Shown here: positions 1 to 8,200 of the stretch, piece by piece
How the letters are laid out: every line of letters starts with the position of its first letter
Position numbering within the stretch: position 1 is the first letter of the stretch
Origin: a virus
DNA length: 42,168 nt
Virus record (IMG/VR): IMGVR_UViG_3300030107_001155
Location: 1 to 42,168 of that record
Direction: 5' to 3' (one strand)
Made by a program: the position numbers and the translations under genes
The notes under the pieces: model-generated
What the model was told of the DNA's origin: nothing
Databases searched by the model: none
What the model saw: only the letters and a program-made list of their open reading frames with translations

Positions 1-445
1 GTATCTTGTTCGTGCTCTTGGTTGTCGGTTTATCGTATTAGACCACATCTCTATATTGGTGTCCTCGCAAGAGAACAGTATGGATGAGCGTAGAACTATT
101 GATGCCTGTGTTACCAAGCTACGTACAGTTGTGCAAGAGCTTGGTATCACTCTCTTTATGGTGTCACACTTACGTAGACCTTCTACTGGTTCGCATGAGC
201 TAGGCTCTGCTACTGTAAGCTTATCTGACTTGAGAGGTAGCCACAGCATAGGTCAGTTAAGTGACATTGTAATAGGATTAGAACGTAATGGACAAGCAGA
301 TTGTGGTGTAGAAAGAAACACAACAATAACACGAGTAATAAAGAATAGATTTTCAGGTATTACTGGCCCATCAGGTGATCTTCTTTACGATACAGAAACA
401 GGACGTATGCAAGAAACTTATTTGAATAGTGATGATGAGTTATAA
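1..445 (+). CDS. Replicative DNA helicase, T7 gp4-like C-terminal part (5' partial)
   Basis: The reading frame is open from base 2, so the gene begins outside the window. What remains is the end of a RecA-fold hexameric helicase. A Walker B-type segment (RFIVLDHISIL) comes first, then a sensor strand (LFMVSHLRRP), a motif H4-like stretch (SLSDLRGSHSIGQLSD) and a late Arg-containing strand (RVIKNRFSG) that would carry the arginine finger. The order and spacing match T7 gp4 and the DnaB C-terminal domain, which unwinds DNA ahead of the replisome. Whether a primase domain is fused upstream cannot be seen. A TTG at 56 is an artefact of truncation, because the helicase sequence continues upstream of it. 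It is the first visible gene of the plus-strand operon. Confidence 0.9.
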   Translation, partial: YLVRALGCRFIVLDHISILVSSQENSMDERRTIDACVTKLRTVVQELGITLFMVSHLRRPSTGSHELGSATVSLSDLRGSHSIGQLSDIVIGLERNGQADCGVERNTTITRVIKNRFSGITGPSGDLLYDTETGRMQETYLNSDDEL

Positions 446-455
446 AGGAACTTTT

Positions 456-881
456 ATGCTAAAAAAATCTAAATATAAAAATTTAATAATAAAAGAAAAA
501 AAAGAAATTCCTATACATATGTCTCCTTTTTTAAAAGGAGATGTAGCAGAATTAAAAGCAGCAGCATGGTTAATGGAACAAGGGTTTTACATTTTTAAAA
601 ATCTTTCTAAAACATGTGGTATAGATCTTATTGCAGTACGTGAAGAGTTAGGAAATTGTGTAATATATCCTATTGATGTAAAAACATTAAATCATAATAG
701 TCGAAGAAAAGCTAGAGGATATAATACTTATACGCTTACACCTGTTCAAAAAGAAATGAATGTGCGTTTACTTTACTACTACCCTATATCTGGAAAATTT
801 ATGTTTCAAGATGAAGAAGCAAAATTATTACCAAAGCAAAGAGGTGGTACAAATAGATATGCGTTTGATGTAAAAGAATAG
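456..881 (+). CDS. PD-(D/E)XK-fold nuclease, Holliday-junction-resolvase-like
   Basis: This 141-aa protein starts at the ATG at 456, which has AAGGA five bases upstream; an in-frame ATG at 429 lies inside the helicase gene and lacks such a site. Residues that fit a PD-(D/E)XK core are Glu32 (AELKA), Asp57 (CGIDLIAV) and the Asp74-Val-Lys76 triad (PIDVKTL). An N-terminal Lys-rich tail precedes them. Archaeal-type resolvases and some phage nucleases share this pattern. In this operon, between helicase and endonuclease I, a role in branch resolution or host-DNA breakdown is likely. The exact substrate cannot be deduced. Confidence 0.65.
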   Translation: MLKKSKYKNLIIKEKKEIPIHMSPFLKGDVAELKAAAWLMEQGFYIFKNLSKTCGIDLIAVREELGNCVIYPIDVKTLNHNSRRKARGYNTYTLTPVQKEMNVRLLYYYPISGKFMFQDEEAKLLPKQRGGTNRYAFDVKE

Positions 882-882
882 A

Positions 883-1305
883 ATGACAGTACTTCAACTA
901 ACTAATTTTAACATACGAGACTTAGAATTAAATCCTAATGTTTTTGTTCTGTACTTAGAGAACGAGAATAGAAAAGGTGGAGATCGTTTGAGTATCTCTC
1001 TAAGAGATCATCACCGTTCTCTTAGCATTGTTGTTAAGAAATCTGGTGGAGTAGATGAAGAGAGCTACTACACAAATAGAGAGTTTGAGTGGGTAAGAGA
1101 AAGTCTTGAGAAAGACTTCAATACTGTCTTTAATGTTCTTAACAATCGACATGATGTTATCATACCTATGGAAATATTTACAACAAACCACTGGATAGAA
1201 AACGTAGCAAACAAAGTAGGTTATAAAATAGTACAATGTTTACATCACAAATGGAATGATATGCTACACAAATACAGTTCTAAAAAAATACAATCTAAAC
1301 AATAG
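883..1305 (+). CDS. Hypothetical protein, 140 aa
   Basis: I do not recognise this protein. It starts one base after the stop of the nuclease gene, with no clear ribosome-binding site, so translation is probably coupled. The sequence is soluble and mixed in charge. A middle part is rich in aromatic and acidic residues (ESYYTNREFEWVRES) and the C-terminus is basic (SSKKIQSKQ). Its last 50 bases overlap the start of the endonuclease I gene. The location implies a replication or recombination role, but nothing in the sequence proves it. Confidence 0.6.
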   Translation: MTVLQLTNFNIRDLELNPNVFVLYLENENRKGGDRLSISLRDHHRSLSIVVKKSGGVDEESYYTNREFEWVRESLEKDFNTVFNVLNNRHDVIIPMEIFTTNHWIENVANKVGYKIVQCLHHKWNDMLHKYSSKKIQSKQ

Positions 1306-1699
1306 GAAGAGTATTATTAAAATTATAAGATATAGGTCTAATTTAGAAGCTTGTTTTGCTAGAGATTTACAAGAAAAAAAATTGACATTTGATTACGAAA
1401 AGACTAGACTATCTTTCGTACCTAAAATAAAACATTATACTCCTGATTTTTATCTGGTAGATTATGATTTTTATATAGAAACAAAAGGTTTATTTATAGC
1501 TAGTGATCGAGCTAAACATCTACTTATTAAAGAACAACATCCTGATCTTGACATAAGATTTATTTTCTCCAGACCTACAAATAAACTTGACAAACGTTCC
1601 AAATCTACTTATGGTGATTGGTGCGATAAATATGGATTTTTATACGCAAAGGAAAGGATACCTGCCAAATGGCTGAAGACAACGAAGACGACAACATAG
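1256..1699 (+). CDS. Endonuclease I (T7 gp3-like Holliday junction resolvase)
   Basis: This is a 147-aa homologue of T7 endonuclease I (149 aa), a dimeric enzyme that resolves four-way junctions and trims branched DNA before packaging. All five catalytic positions of the family can be seen: Glu31 (SNLEACF), Glu48 (DYEKT), Asp64 (YTPDFYL), and Glu75 and Lys77 (IETKG). The stretch KHLLIKEQHPDLDIRFIF and the end IPAKWLK are family signatures. The ATG at 1256 lies inside the preceding gene and has a poor ribosome site, so a slightly later non-ATG start near 1313, just after AGGAAGAG, is possible. The 3' end overlaps the next gene by 31 bases. Confidence 0.93.
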   Translation: MICYTNTVLKKYNLNNRKSIIKIIRYRSNLEACFARDLQEKKLTFDYEKTRLSFVPKIKHYTPDFYLVDYDFYIETKGLFIASDRAKHLLIKEQHPDLDIRFIFSRPTNKLDKRSKSTYGDWCDKYGFLYAKERIPAKWLKTTKTTT

Positions 1700-2133
1700 C
1701 GGATAGAGCAAGAGATATCTTGGATAGTGAGCAAGATTTCATCGATAGTTTAAGTACTCTTGAAAACAAAGAAAGAGTATTTATTGTTCTTCAAGGTAGT
1801 GATAAAGATGAAGAGGGTTTTAGTATCCTTATCCTCGACTCTACGACTATACAAGAAGGACAGACAGAACCGCACATATGTACAGTCATGTCAGCAGGTA
1901 TCCTTGACTTACTCAACAACTCTTGTGATGAAGTATTACAAAGAGGTTTAAATTATATTAGAAGTATTAAAAAGGATACACAGCAAGAAACTAAAACAGG
2001 TGACGTTGTTTTATTAGATGATTATAGAAAAGCTGTAGCAAAAGATTTCTCTATTCCATCTAGCATAACAGTAAATGAGGATGATGGACAACTTGAGATT
2101 AAATTTACGATAGAGGATGATGATGATGTTTGA
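1669..2133 (+). CDS. Hypothetical acidic protein, 154 aa
   Basis: I do not recognise this protein. It is strongly acidic at both ends (MAEDNEDDNIAD at the start, TIEDDDDV at the end), with an alternating hydrophobic middle (RVFIVLQGSD, FSILILDS) that suggests a small alpha/beta fold. The start has AAGGATAC a few bases upstream, inside endonuclease I. The 3' end overlaps the DUF3310 gene by 17 bases, where a GATGATGATGATG run encodes the acidic tail and offers several ATGs to the next gene. It is probably a DNA-metabolism accessory protein, by neighbourhood only. Confidence 0.65.
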   Translation: MAEDNEDDNIADRARDILDSEQDFIDSLSTLENKERVFIVLQGSDKDEEGFSILILDSTTIQEGQTEPHICTVMSAGILDLLNNSCDEVLQRGLNYIRSIKKDTQQETKTGDVVLLDDYRKAVAKDFSIPSSITVNEDDGQLEIKFTIEDDDDV

Positions 2134-2356
2134 TGACGTTGATCACCCACAACATTACAAACTAAATGAACATGGCATAGAGTGCATAGATGCTATACAG
2201 GCTACGATGGATGACTATTCTTTTCAAGAGTACTTACGTGGTACGGTTATGAAATACTTGTGGAGATGCAACTACAAGAATAATAAAAAGAAAGATCTGT
2301 TAAAAGCACAATGGTACTTAAATAAGATAATAGAGAACATGAAGGATACAAACTAA
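2117..2356 (+). CDS. DUF3310 family protein (SaV-like/T7 gp1.7-type)
   Basis: This 79-aa protein has the DUF3310 pattern: an N-terminal DHPQHYK, then IECIDAIQA, and a C-terminal YLWRCNYKNNKKKDLLKAQWYL. Single-domain DUF3310 proteins are common in tailed phages. The same region is found in T7 gp1.7, which has nucleotide-kinase activity, so a nucleotide-metabolism role beside the ribonucleotide reductase is reasonable. Four in-frame ATGs open the gene and the true start may be any of them. Its stop codon shares one base with the NrdJ start (TAATG), which indicates tight translational coupling. Confidence 0.85.
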   Translation: MMMMFDDVDHPQHYKLNEHGIECIDAIQATMDDYSFQEYLRGTVMKYLWRCNYKNNKKKDLLKAQWYLNKIIENMKDTN

Positions 2357-4275
2357 TGCCGACTACGTTACCTACTGACTATCAAGCTTTTATACATAAG
2401 AGCCGTTACTCTCGATGGATAGATGCAGAACAAAGAAGAGAGACTTGGAATGAAACTGTAGAGCGTTACTTAACGTTTATGTGGGAGAATACTCCTATGT
2501 CACAGTTTGGTAAAAAATCTGACATATACAAAGAACTACGAGATGCTATTCTTAACTTAGAAATCATGCCTTCCATGAGAGCTATGATGACAGCCGGGCC
2601 AGCATTAAAACGAGAAAACATAGCTGGATACAACTGCTCTTACATTCCTATAGATAATCCTAGATCTTTTGATGAGATTGTCTACATACTAATGAACGGC
2701 ACTGGAGTAGGTTTCTCTGTAGAACAACAGTTTACTAACATGCTACCTTCTATTCCTGATGTTGACTTTGAGATTACTGACGACACAATCTCAGTAGCTG
2801 ACAGTAAGGAAGGATGGGCAAGAAGCTTCAGAGATTTGATAAGTTTCTTATACACAAATCGAATACCTACTATTAACTATGATAAAATACGTCCTGCTGG
2901 AGCAAGACTGAAAACATTTGGTGGTAGAGCTTCTGGCCCACAGCCTCTCAAAGACTTGTTTAACTTTACAATAGGAATATTTAAAAATGCTAAAGGACGT
3001 AAACTTACATCGTTGGAGTGCCATGACATTGTATGCAAAACAGGTGAAGTTGTGGTTTCTGGCGGTGTCAGGCGTTCTGCTCTCTTATCTCTCAGTGATC
3101 TGTCTGATGACAATATGCGTCATGCTAAAGCTGGTGATTGGTGGCATACTCAACCTCAAAGAGCGTTGTCAAACAACTCTGTTTGCTATTCACAGAAACC
3201 TAGTGCAGAAGCTTTTATGCAAGAATGGTTAGCTCTTGTAATGAGCAAGTCTGGTGAACGTGGTATATTTAATAGAGTAGCTTCTCAGAAACAAGCATCT
3301 CGATTTGAACGTAGACCTTTTGATGTATTGTACGGCACTAATCCTTGCAGTGAGATAATCTTAAAACCTAATCAGTTCTGTAATCTTACTGAGGTTATCT
3401 GTAAACCTTGGGACAGTGAAAAAGGATTACTATTTAAAGTTAAACTCGCTACAATCTTAGGCACAATGCAAGCTACGTTAACAGACTTTCATTATCTACG
3501 TAAGAGATGGAAAGACACAACAGAGGAAGAACGTCTACTAGGTGTGTCTTTAACTGGCATCATGGATAATGTTCTGTTAAATAAAAATACAGATGCATTA
3601 AGAAAAAGATTAAGTGATATGAGATTATGTGCTGTAAACACAAACAAGGAATGGGCTAAGAAGTTGAGCATACCAGAGTCTACTGCTGTAACGTGCATCA
3701 AACCTTCTGGTACTGTAAGCCAGCTAACAGACACTGCAAGTGGTATTCATGCTAGACACTCAAAGTACTACATACGTACAATACGAGGAGATAATAAAGA
3801 TCCTCTGACTATGTTTATGCGTGATATAGGAATACCTTGGGAAGCAGATGTTATGTCACCAGAATATAATTCTGTATTTTCTTTTCCAGTTAAATCATCT
3901 GCTCAAGCTGTTACACGTAAAGATATGTCTGCTATCGAACAATTAGAAATGTGGAGTGTGTACAGTGAGTTCTGGTGTGAACATAAACCTTCTATAACTG
4001 TTAGTGTTAAGGATGAAGAATGGATGGCTGTAGGAGCGTGGTGTTACGAACATTTTGATAAACTTAGTGGTGTAAGTTTCTTACCGTACTCTGACCACAG
4101 TTATCGTCAAGCACCTTATCAAGAATGTACTGAAGAAGAGTATGAGAAAGTTTATAAACTCATGCCTAAAAAAATAGATTGGGAAAAATTAAATGAATAC
4201 GAGACTACCGACATGACTAAATCAGCACAAGAATTAGCTTGTTCTTCTGGTTTCTGTGAGATTACAGACATATGA
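2356..4275 (+). CDS. nrdJ: Class II (adenosylcobalamin-dependent) ribonucleotide reductase
   Basis: This 639-aa enzyme converts ribonucleotides to deoxyribonucleotides with a B12-derived radical, feeding phage DNA synthesis without oxygen or an NrdB subunit. Visible residues match the monomeric Lactobacillus-type enzyme: the redox Cys94 (GYNCSY); Asn329, Cys331 and Glu333 in the NPCSEI active-site motif; a second redox Cys342 exactly eleven residues later (QFCNLTEV); and a C-terminal thiol pair Cys629 and Cys634 (ACSSGFCEI) for reduction by thioredoxin. GGVRRSALLSLSDLSDD is also typical. At 639 aa it is about 100 residues shorter than the Lactobacillus enzyme. AAGGATACAAA stands at a fixed distance before the ATG, as it does in two early genes at the other end of the window. 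Confidence 0.95.
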   Translation: MPTTLPTDYQAFIHKSRYSRWIDAEQRRETWNETVERYLTFMWENTPMSQFGKKSDIYKELRDAILNLEIMPSMRAMMTAGPALKRENIAGYNCSYIPIDNPRSFDEIVYILMNGTGVGFSVEQQFTNMLPSIPDVDFEITDDTISVADSKEGWARSFRDLISFLYTNRIPTINYDKIRPAGARLKTFGGRASGPQPLKDLFNFTIGIFKNAKGRKLTSLECHDIVCKTGEVVVSGGVRRSALLSLSDLSDDNMRHAKAGDWWHTQPQRALSNNSVCYSQKPSAEAFMQEWLALVMSKSGERGIFNRVASQKQASRFERRPFDVLYGTNPCSEIILKPNQFCNLTEVICKPWDSEKGLLFKVKLATILGTMQATLTDFHYLRKRWKDTTEEERLLGVSLTGIMDNVLLNKNTDALRKRLSDMRLCAVNTNKEWAKKLSIPESTAVTCIKPSGTVSQLTDTASGIHARHSKYYIRTIRGDNKDPLTMFMRDIGIPWEADVMSPEYNSVFSFPVKSSAQAVTRKDMSAIEQLEMWSVYSEFWCEHKPSITVSVKDEEWMAVGAWCYEHFDKLSGVSFLPYSDHSYRQAPYQECTEEEYEKVYKLMPKKIDWEKLNEYETTDMTKSAQELACSSGFCEITDI

Positions 4276-4496
4276 GCAGAACAGCCAAGACAGTACTTTC
4301 TGAAATAAAAGTAGTATTAAATAATGAAGGGAACCTAGAGGTTGAATACTCTAACGTTCCCTTAAAAGAATTTGAGTCTGAGATGAATAGAAAAGTTCCT
4401 GAATATGAAAACACACATATTATTGCAGGATTTATAAAGAAGTTACAAAAGTTATCTTCTGATTATTACAACGATATTAATAAACTTCTTATTTAG
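4272..4496 (+). CDS. Hypothetical protein, 74 aa, end of plus-strand operon
   Basis: I do not recognise this small soluble protein. It starts in an ATGA overlap with the NrdJ stop, so it is translationally coupled to it. It has a short beta-like N-terminus (VVLNNEGNLEVEYSNVPL) and a helical C-terminus (IIAGFIKKLQKLSSDYYNDI). Its stop codon lies inside the 3' end of the convergent holin gene: the two genes overlap by eight bases tail to tail. No terminator hairpin separates them. Confidence 0.65.
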   Translation: MSRTAKTVLSEIKVVLNNEGNLEVEYSNVPLKEFESEMNRKVPEYENTHIIAGFIKKLQKLSSDYYNDINKLLI

Positions 4497-4899
4497 TTCC
4501 TTTCATATTTTCTCTGGCAATACCTTTCCATTTCTCTGCACTTCTAAGACCACCGAGGCCGAGTAGCGATAGAGTCAATGTCATCAAACCTTCTGTTGGT
4601 ATTATAGGTAACACTACATCACTGCCAGCTACAGCTAAACTCCATAAAGCTACAGGTTGTAAAACATACTGCCAAGCTAATGCAAAACAACACACCCACA
4701 TAATAGCAGGTCTAGAACCTGATACGAATATAGATGGGTGTTTAGCTTGCTCTATGTTGGCTTGTGCTTGAGCTAAATCAAGGCTGACCATTTGTTGCTT
4801 GAGTTCAGCTTCTAACTTTGTCTTGAGATCTTTATCCTCAACAAACTTATCCAAGACCTTTCCAGCTACTCCAACAACACTTTCCGCTAATCCTAACAT
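4489..4899 (-). CDS. Holin of the three-transmembrane (3TM) family
   Basis: This 136-aa protein resembles the 3TM phage/gene-transfer-agent holins. A soluble amphipathic N-terminus with a Lys/Glu-rich helix (VEDKDLKTKLEAELKQQM) is followed by HPSIFVSGSRPAIMWVC, which leads into the first membrane helix. Further hydrophobic segments follow (ALWSLAVAG, LMTLTLSLLGLGGL), and the C-terminus is charged. Holins form lesions in the inner membrane at a set time to release or activate the endolysin. The gene is the last of the late block, about 22 kb downstream of the endolysin gene. A second holin-like protein lies at 15227-15403, so the division of labour is uncertain. Confidence 0.8.
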   Translation of the reverse strand: MLGLAESVVGVAGKVLDKFVEDKDLKTKLEAELKQQMVSLDLAQAQANIEQAKHPSIFVSGSRPAIMWVCCFALAWQYVLQPVALWSLAVAGSDVVLPIIPTEGLMTLTLSLLGLGGLRSAEKWKGIARENMKGTK

Positions 4900-4919
4900 A
4901 TGTTTTGTGTCTCCTCTAG

Positions 4920-5255
4920 TTATACTGAAGGATGCTTACCGTTGTGCATGTTCTTCAAGTAATCAATATCTCTTGTATTATTCTTTGTAATTTCTTTTAA
5001 AGCAGCTATTTCCTGATGGTTATTTTTTAAATTTGTAGGACTAAGTATACCACCTATAATATTACTCTGATGTTTTAACACACCTAACTCTGCTTCCACA
5101 CTATCTATACGGCTGTGAATATCTGATAACTCTTTGGCAATTCTAACTAATTCTTCAGCCAGTTTCTCTGTCTTGGCTTTGACCATAACAAAAGAACTAG
5201 CAATTGTTATAATTACTGTGCCTATAGTAATAAGTTCTCGTAGACCTAGTTCCAT
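4920..5255 (-). CDS. Small membrane-anchored coiled-coil protein, possible lysis accessory
   Basis: This 111-aa protein has one N-terminal membrane helix (residues about 7-27, ITIGTVIITIASSFVMV) followed by a coiled-coil-prone region rich in Lys, Glu and Leu (TEKLAEELVRIAKELSDIHS). The plan resembles an i-spanin or the small coiled-coil proteins often encoded next to holins. It sits directly upstream of the holin gene in transcription order. No embedded or overlapping lipoprotein partner (o-spanin) was found, so calling it a spanin would be a guess. Confidence 0.6.
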   Translation of the reverse strand: MELGLRELITIGTVIITIASSFVMVKAKTEKLAEELVRIAKELSDIHSRIDSVEAELGVLKHQSNIIGGILSPTNLKNNHQEIAALKEITKNNTRDIDYLKNMHNGKHPSV

Positions 5256-5275
5256 GTTAGTTATTCTTTTATATT

Positions 5276-8200
5276 TTATGTATTAGGTAAAGTAGAATAA
5301 ATATTTGTTTTAAGATCTTTTCTAGGTTTCATTAATCTTTTAAATCTTTCTCTAGGGTCTTGTTCTTGAATACCTTGTTTTATAAATACATCTTGTGCTT
5401 TTTGTTTTATATTTTTATCATCAAGATCAGAACTAAACATAAACTCTAGTAATTTACCTATTTGACGGTCATTAAACTGATTCATAGTATTTCCTATCAC
5501 AAGAAAAAATAATTTTTTCATATGTTTAACCTGTTCTTGAGAAGGAGGTTTTCTATTAACCATAATATCATGTACAACTGAAACTGATTGTGGATCTGTA
5601 AAAAGTTTAGATAAAAATTCAGCTTGTTTTCTATGAGTTGCTCTAATGATAGCATCAGTAAGTAAATATCGAGGACTTACAACTCCTCTTAATCCTGCAT
5701 ATATTCTTGACAAAATTCCTGATATTGCCATATCTTGTGTTACATTTTTTATAGCAACATTAGCTAATTTACTAACAGAAATTCTAGACATTTCATAAAT
5801 ATCTATTAATTTTTGAAAAGTTTGATTAGGATTATCTTGTCCTTTTTCAAATAAACCATATCTAGTTTTTATATTAGCTATTCTTTCGTATAAAGAATGA
5901 CTTTTATCTAAATTATCAGCCATAGCTTTTAAATCTATGTCTGTATATAAACCACTATTATCAAATTTACTCCAAAATCTATTTGGTTCTTGTCTAGGAA
6001 CACCTGTAGCACGATTAGGTGTTAATGTAAAAGATTTAGAATAATGATGTTGTATAACTAATGCTTCTAAAGATTCAATTAGTTCTTTAGCTTCTTTTTT
6101 ACTTTCTTTTGTTATTACACCATTTTTGTCAAATTTCATAATTTTATTTTCTACAAAATCAAAAAATGCATCAGATAATTTTATTCTTCCTTTAGATTCT
6201 GGAATATTTCTTACGGATACTTCTACAGCTTCATCTATAGCTTCTACACTATCTGTTCCTGTATTTCGTAATATATTTGATTTAGCTCTATCTACAACAT
6301 TTCTTTTAAAACCATATGTAATAGCTTCTTCTTCTAAAAGAGCTTGAACAAAATTATCTGAATTTGATAAATTTTGAATTTTGTCTCCAAATACATCAAA
6401 ATATTCTTTTTGAAGATGTTCTTGAAGAGGTTTAATATATTTTTTACTAACATTTCTTGCTAATTCTATTGCAATAGCACTTTTTGCTTTTTCACCCATA
6501 TCTACTTTTTTCTTAACTATAGACATTAATCTTGTTGCTTGAGAAGTTGTTATTAAATTTTCGGTTTTTAATGTAGAAATATCTTCAAAAGAAAGATTAT
6601 TTATAAAAGTACTTTTTGCTTTAGGAAAATCACCTGATAAAATTCTTCCAATTGTTTCTTGCAGTAGTTCTGTAGCATCTGTAAAAGATTCACCTTTTTT
6701 TCCAAATAATGTTTTAAATGTTCCTGCCATTTTTTCATAATTTTTTGAATTTAAAAACAATGTAAACATATCTTCAGGGCCAAGATCATTTACAGTTTTT
6801 AAAATATCTCTATTTTCTGCAGCTTCACTTATATCTTTTAATTGCGTAGAAAATTTATTTTTCCAAGGAACAACATTTTTTCTATAATAATCTGTTGCTG
6901 TTTTTCTAAGTTTTTCTAATTCTGGTCGATCATGTCGTAAACTTTCAAGTAATTCTCTTGTTGCATCATGTAATTGACCTGTTACGTATCCTTGAGAATT
7001 ACCATATTGTTGTCTATATTTATCTAACAAATCACTTTTAAAAGAAACAACATCAGAAATTTTTAATTCAGGTCGAAGAATATTATTTATTAAATTATCT
7101 GCATTTCCTCCAGTAATAGCATTTGTTACTCTCATTTCAGATAGTTCTTTAGTTATAAGAAGTTTTTGTCTTTTACCTATTTCTACTGCGTCAAAACCTT
7201 GTTCTGTTAATTCATCTGCTAAACTCTGTACATCACTTATTAATTCATCTACAGTAAAAGTTTCTCCATTTCGTTTTTGCATATTTAAATTTTGTGTATT
7301 TTCTAACTGTTTTAATTTAGATATTCTTGATTGTATTTGTTCTACAGTATCTTTTTCTAGTGCTGTTTTTCTAGCAAATGTTATAATTTTATCTTTACTA
7401 TTTACTCCTCTTGCATTTTTTGTAAATGAAGCAATTGCAGGTTCTGAATATTCATCTACAAATTCTCCTATTTTTTCTAAAAATTCATTTAAACTACTTC
7501 CTCTAATTGTTTCACCTTTAATAGCTTCTTTATATTTTTTATAATTTTTATCACTTGGATTTTTAACTTTTTGAAAAGAATTATTTATTCGTTTAACAAC
7601 TTTATCTTTAAAAGTTTTTTTGTTATTATTAATAAATTCAAATTGTTCTTCAACAGATAAACTAGAACTTGGAACATATTTATCATAGAAAAAAACTTCT
7701 TCTGCTGTTTGCCTAATGTCTTGTTGATCTGATAATTTTGTGTATACAGAGTTTGATGTAGCCATATCATCTAAAGTATCCATATTAAGATTATGTTCAT
7801 CTAATAAATCATCTAATGTAGAATCAACTTTAGTTAAAAGATTTTGTAAAACTTGTGAAGTTTCTTTTTTACCACCTGTATACTTTTCTATATCTTTAAG
7901 TATTTCTTTACGCAATAAAGTAATATTTGCTCCATTTTGTTTTTGCATTTGTTCTAATTCAGTAACACGTATAAAATCAGTAACTCTTGTTATCATACCT
8001 TGTTTTTCAGAAGCTGTTGTTATATTAATTAATCCTTGAGTATTAGCTAATCCAGTAACTTCACTTATATACAACATAAGTTTTCCTGTAGTTTCATCAC
8101 CTATTACATCTTTCATTTCCATAAATTTATCCCAAGCTTGCATAATTTCTTTTCTATATGCAGGTTCTAAACCTTGAACAGCTTCAGCTATTTTTTGTAA

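Noticed and set aside
429-455. Upstream ATG cluster for the PD-(D/E)XK nuclease gene
   Set aside because: The ATGs lie in the end of the helicase gene and lack AAGGA, which is present before the ATG at 456.
1000-1236. Minus-strand 78-aa frame opposite the 140-aa gene
   Set aside because: It is on the wrong strand within a tight plus-strand operon and reads as Cys/Tyr/Phe-rich shadow sequence.
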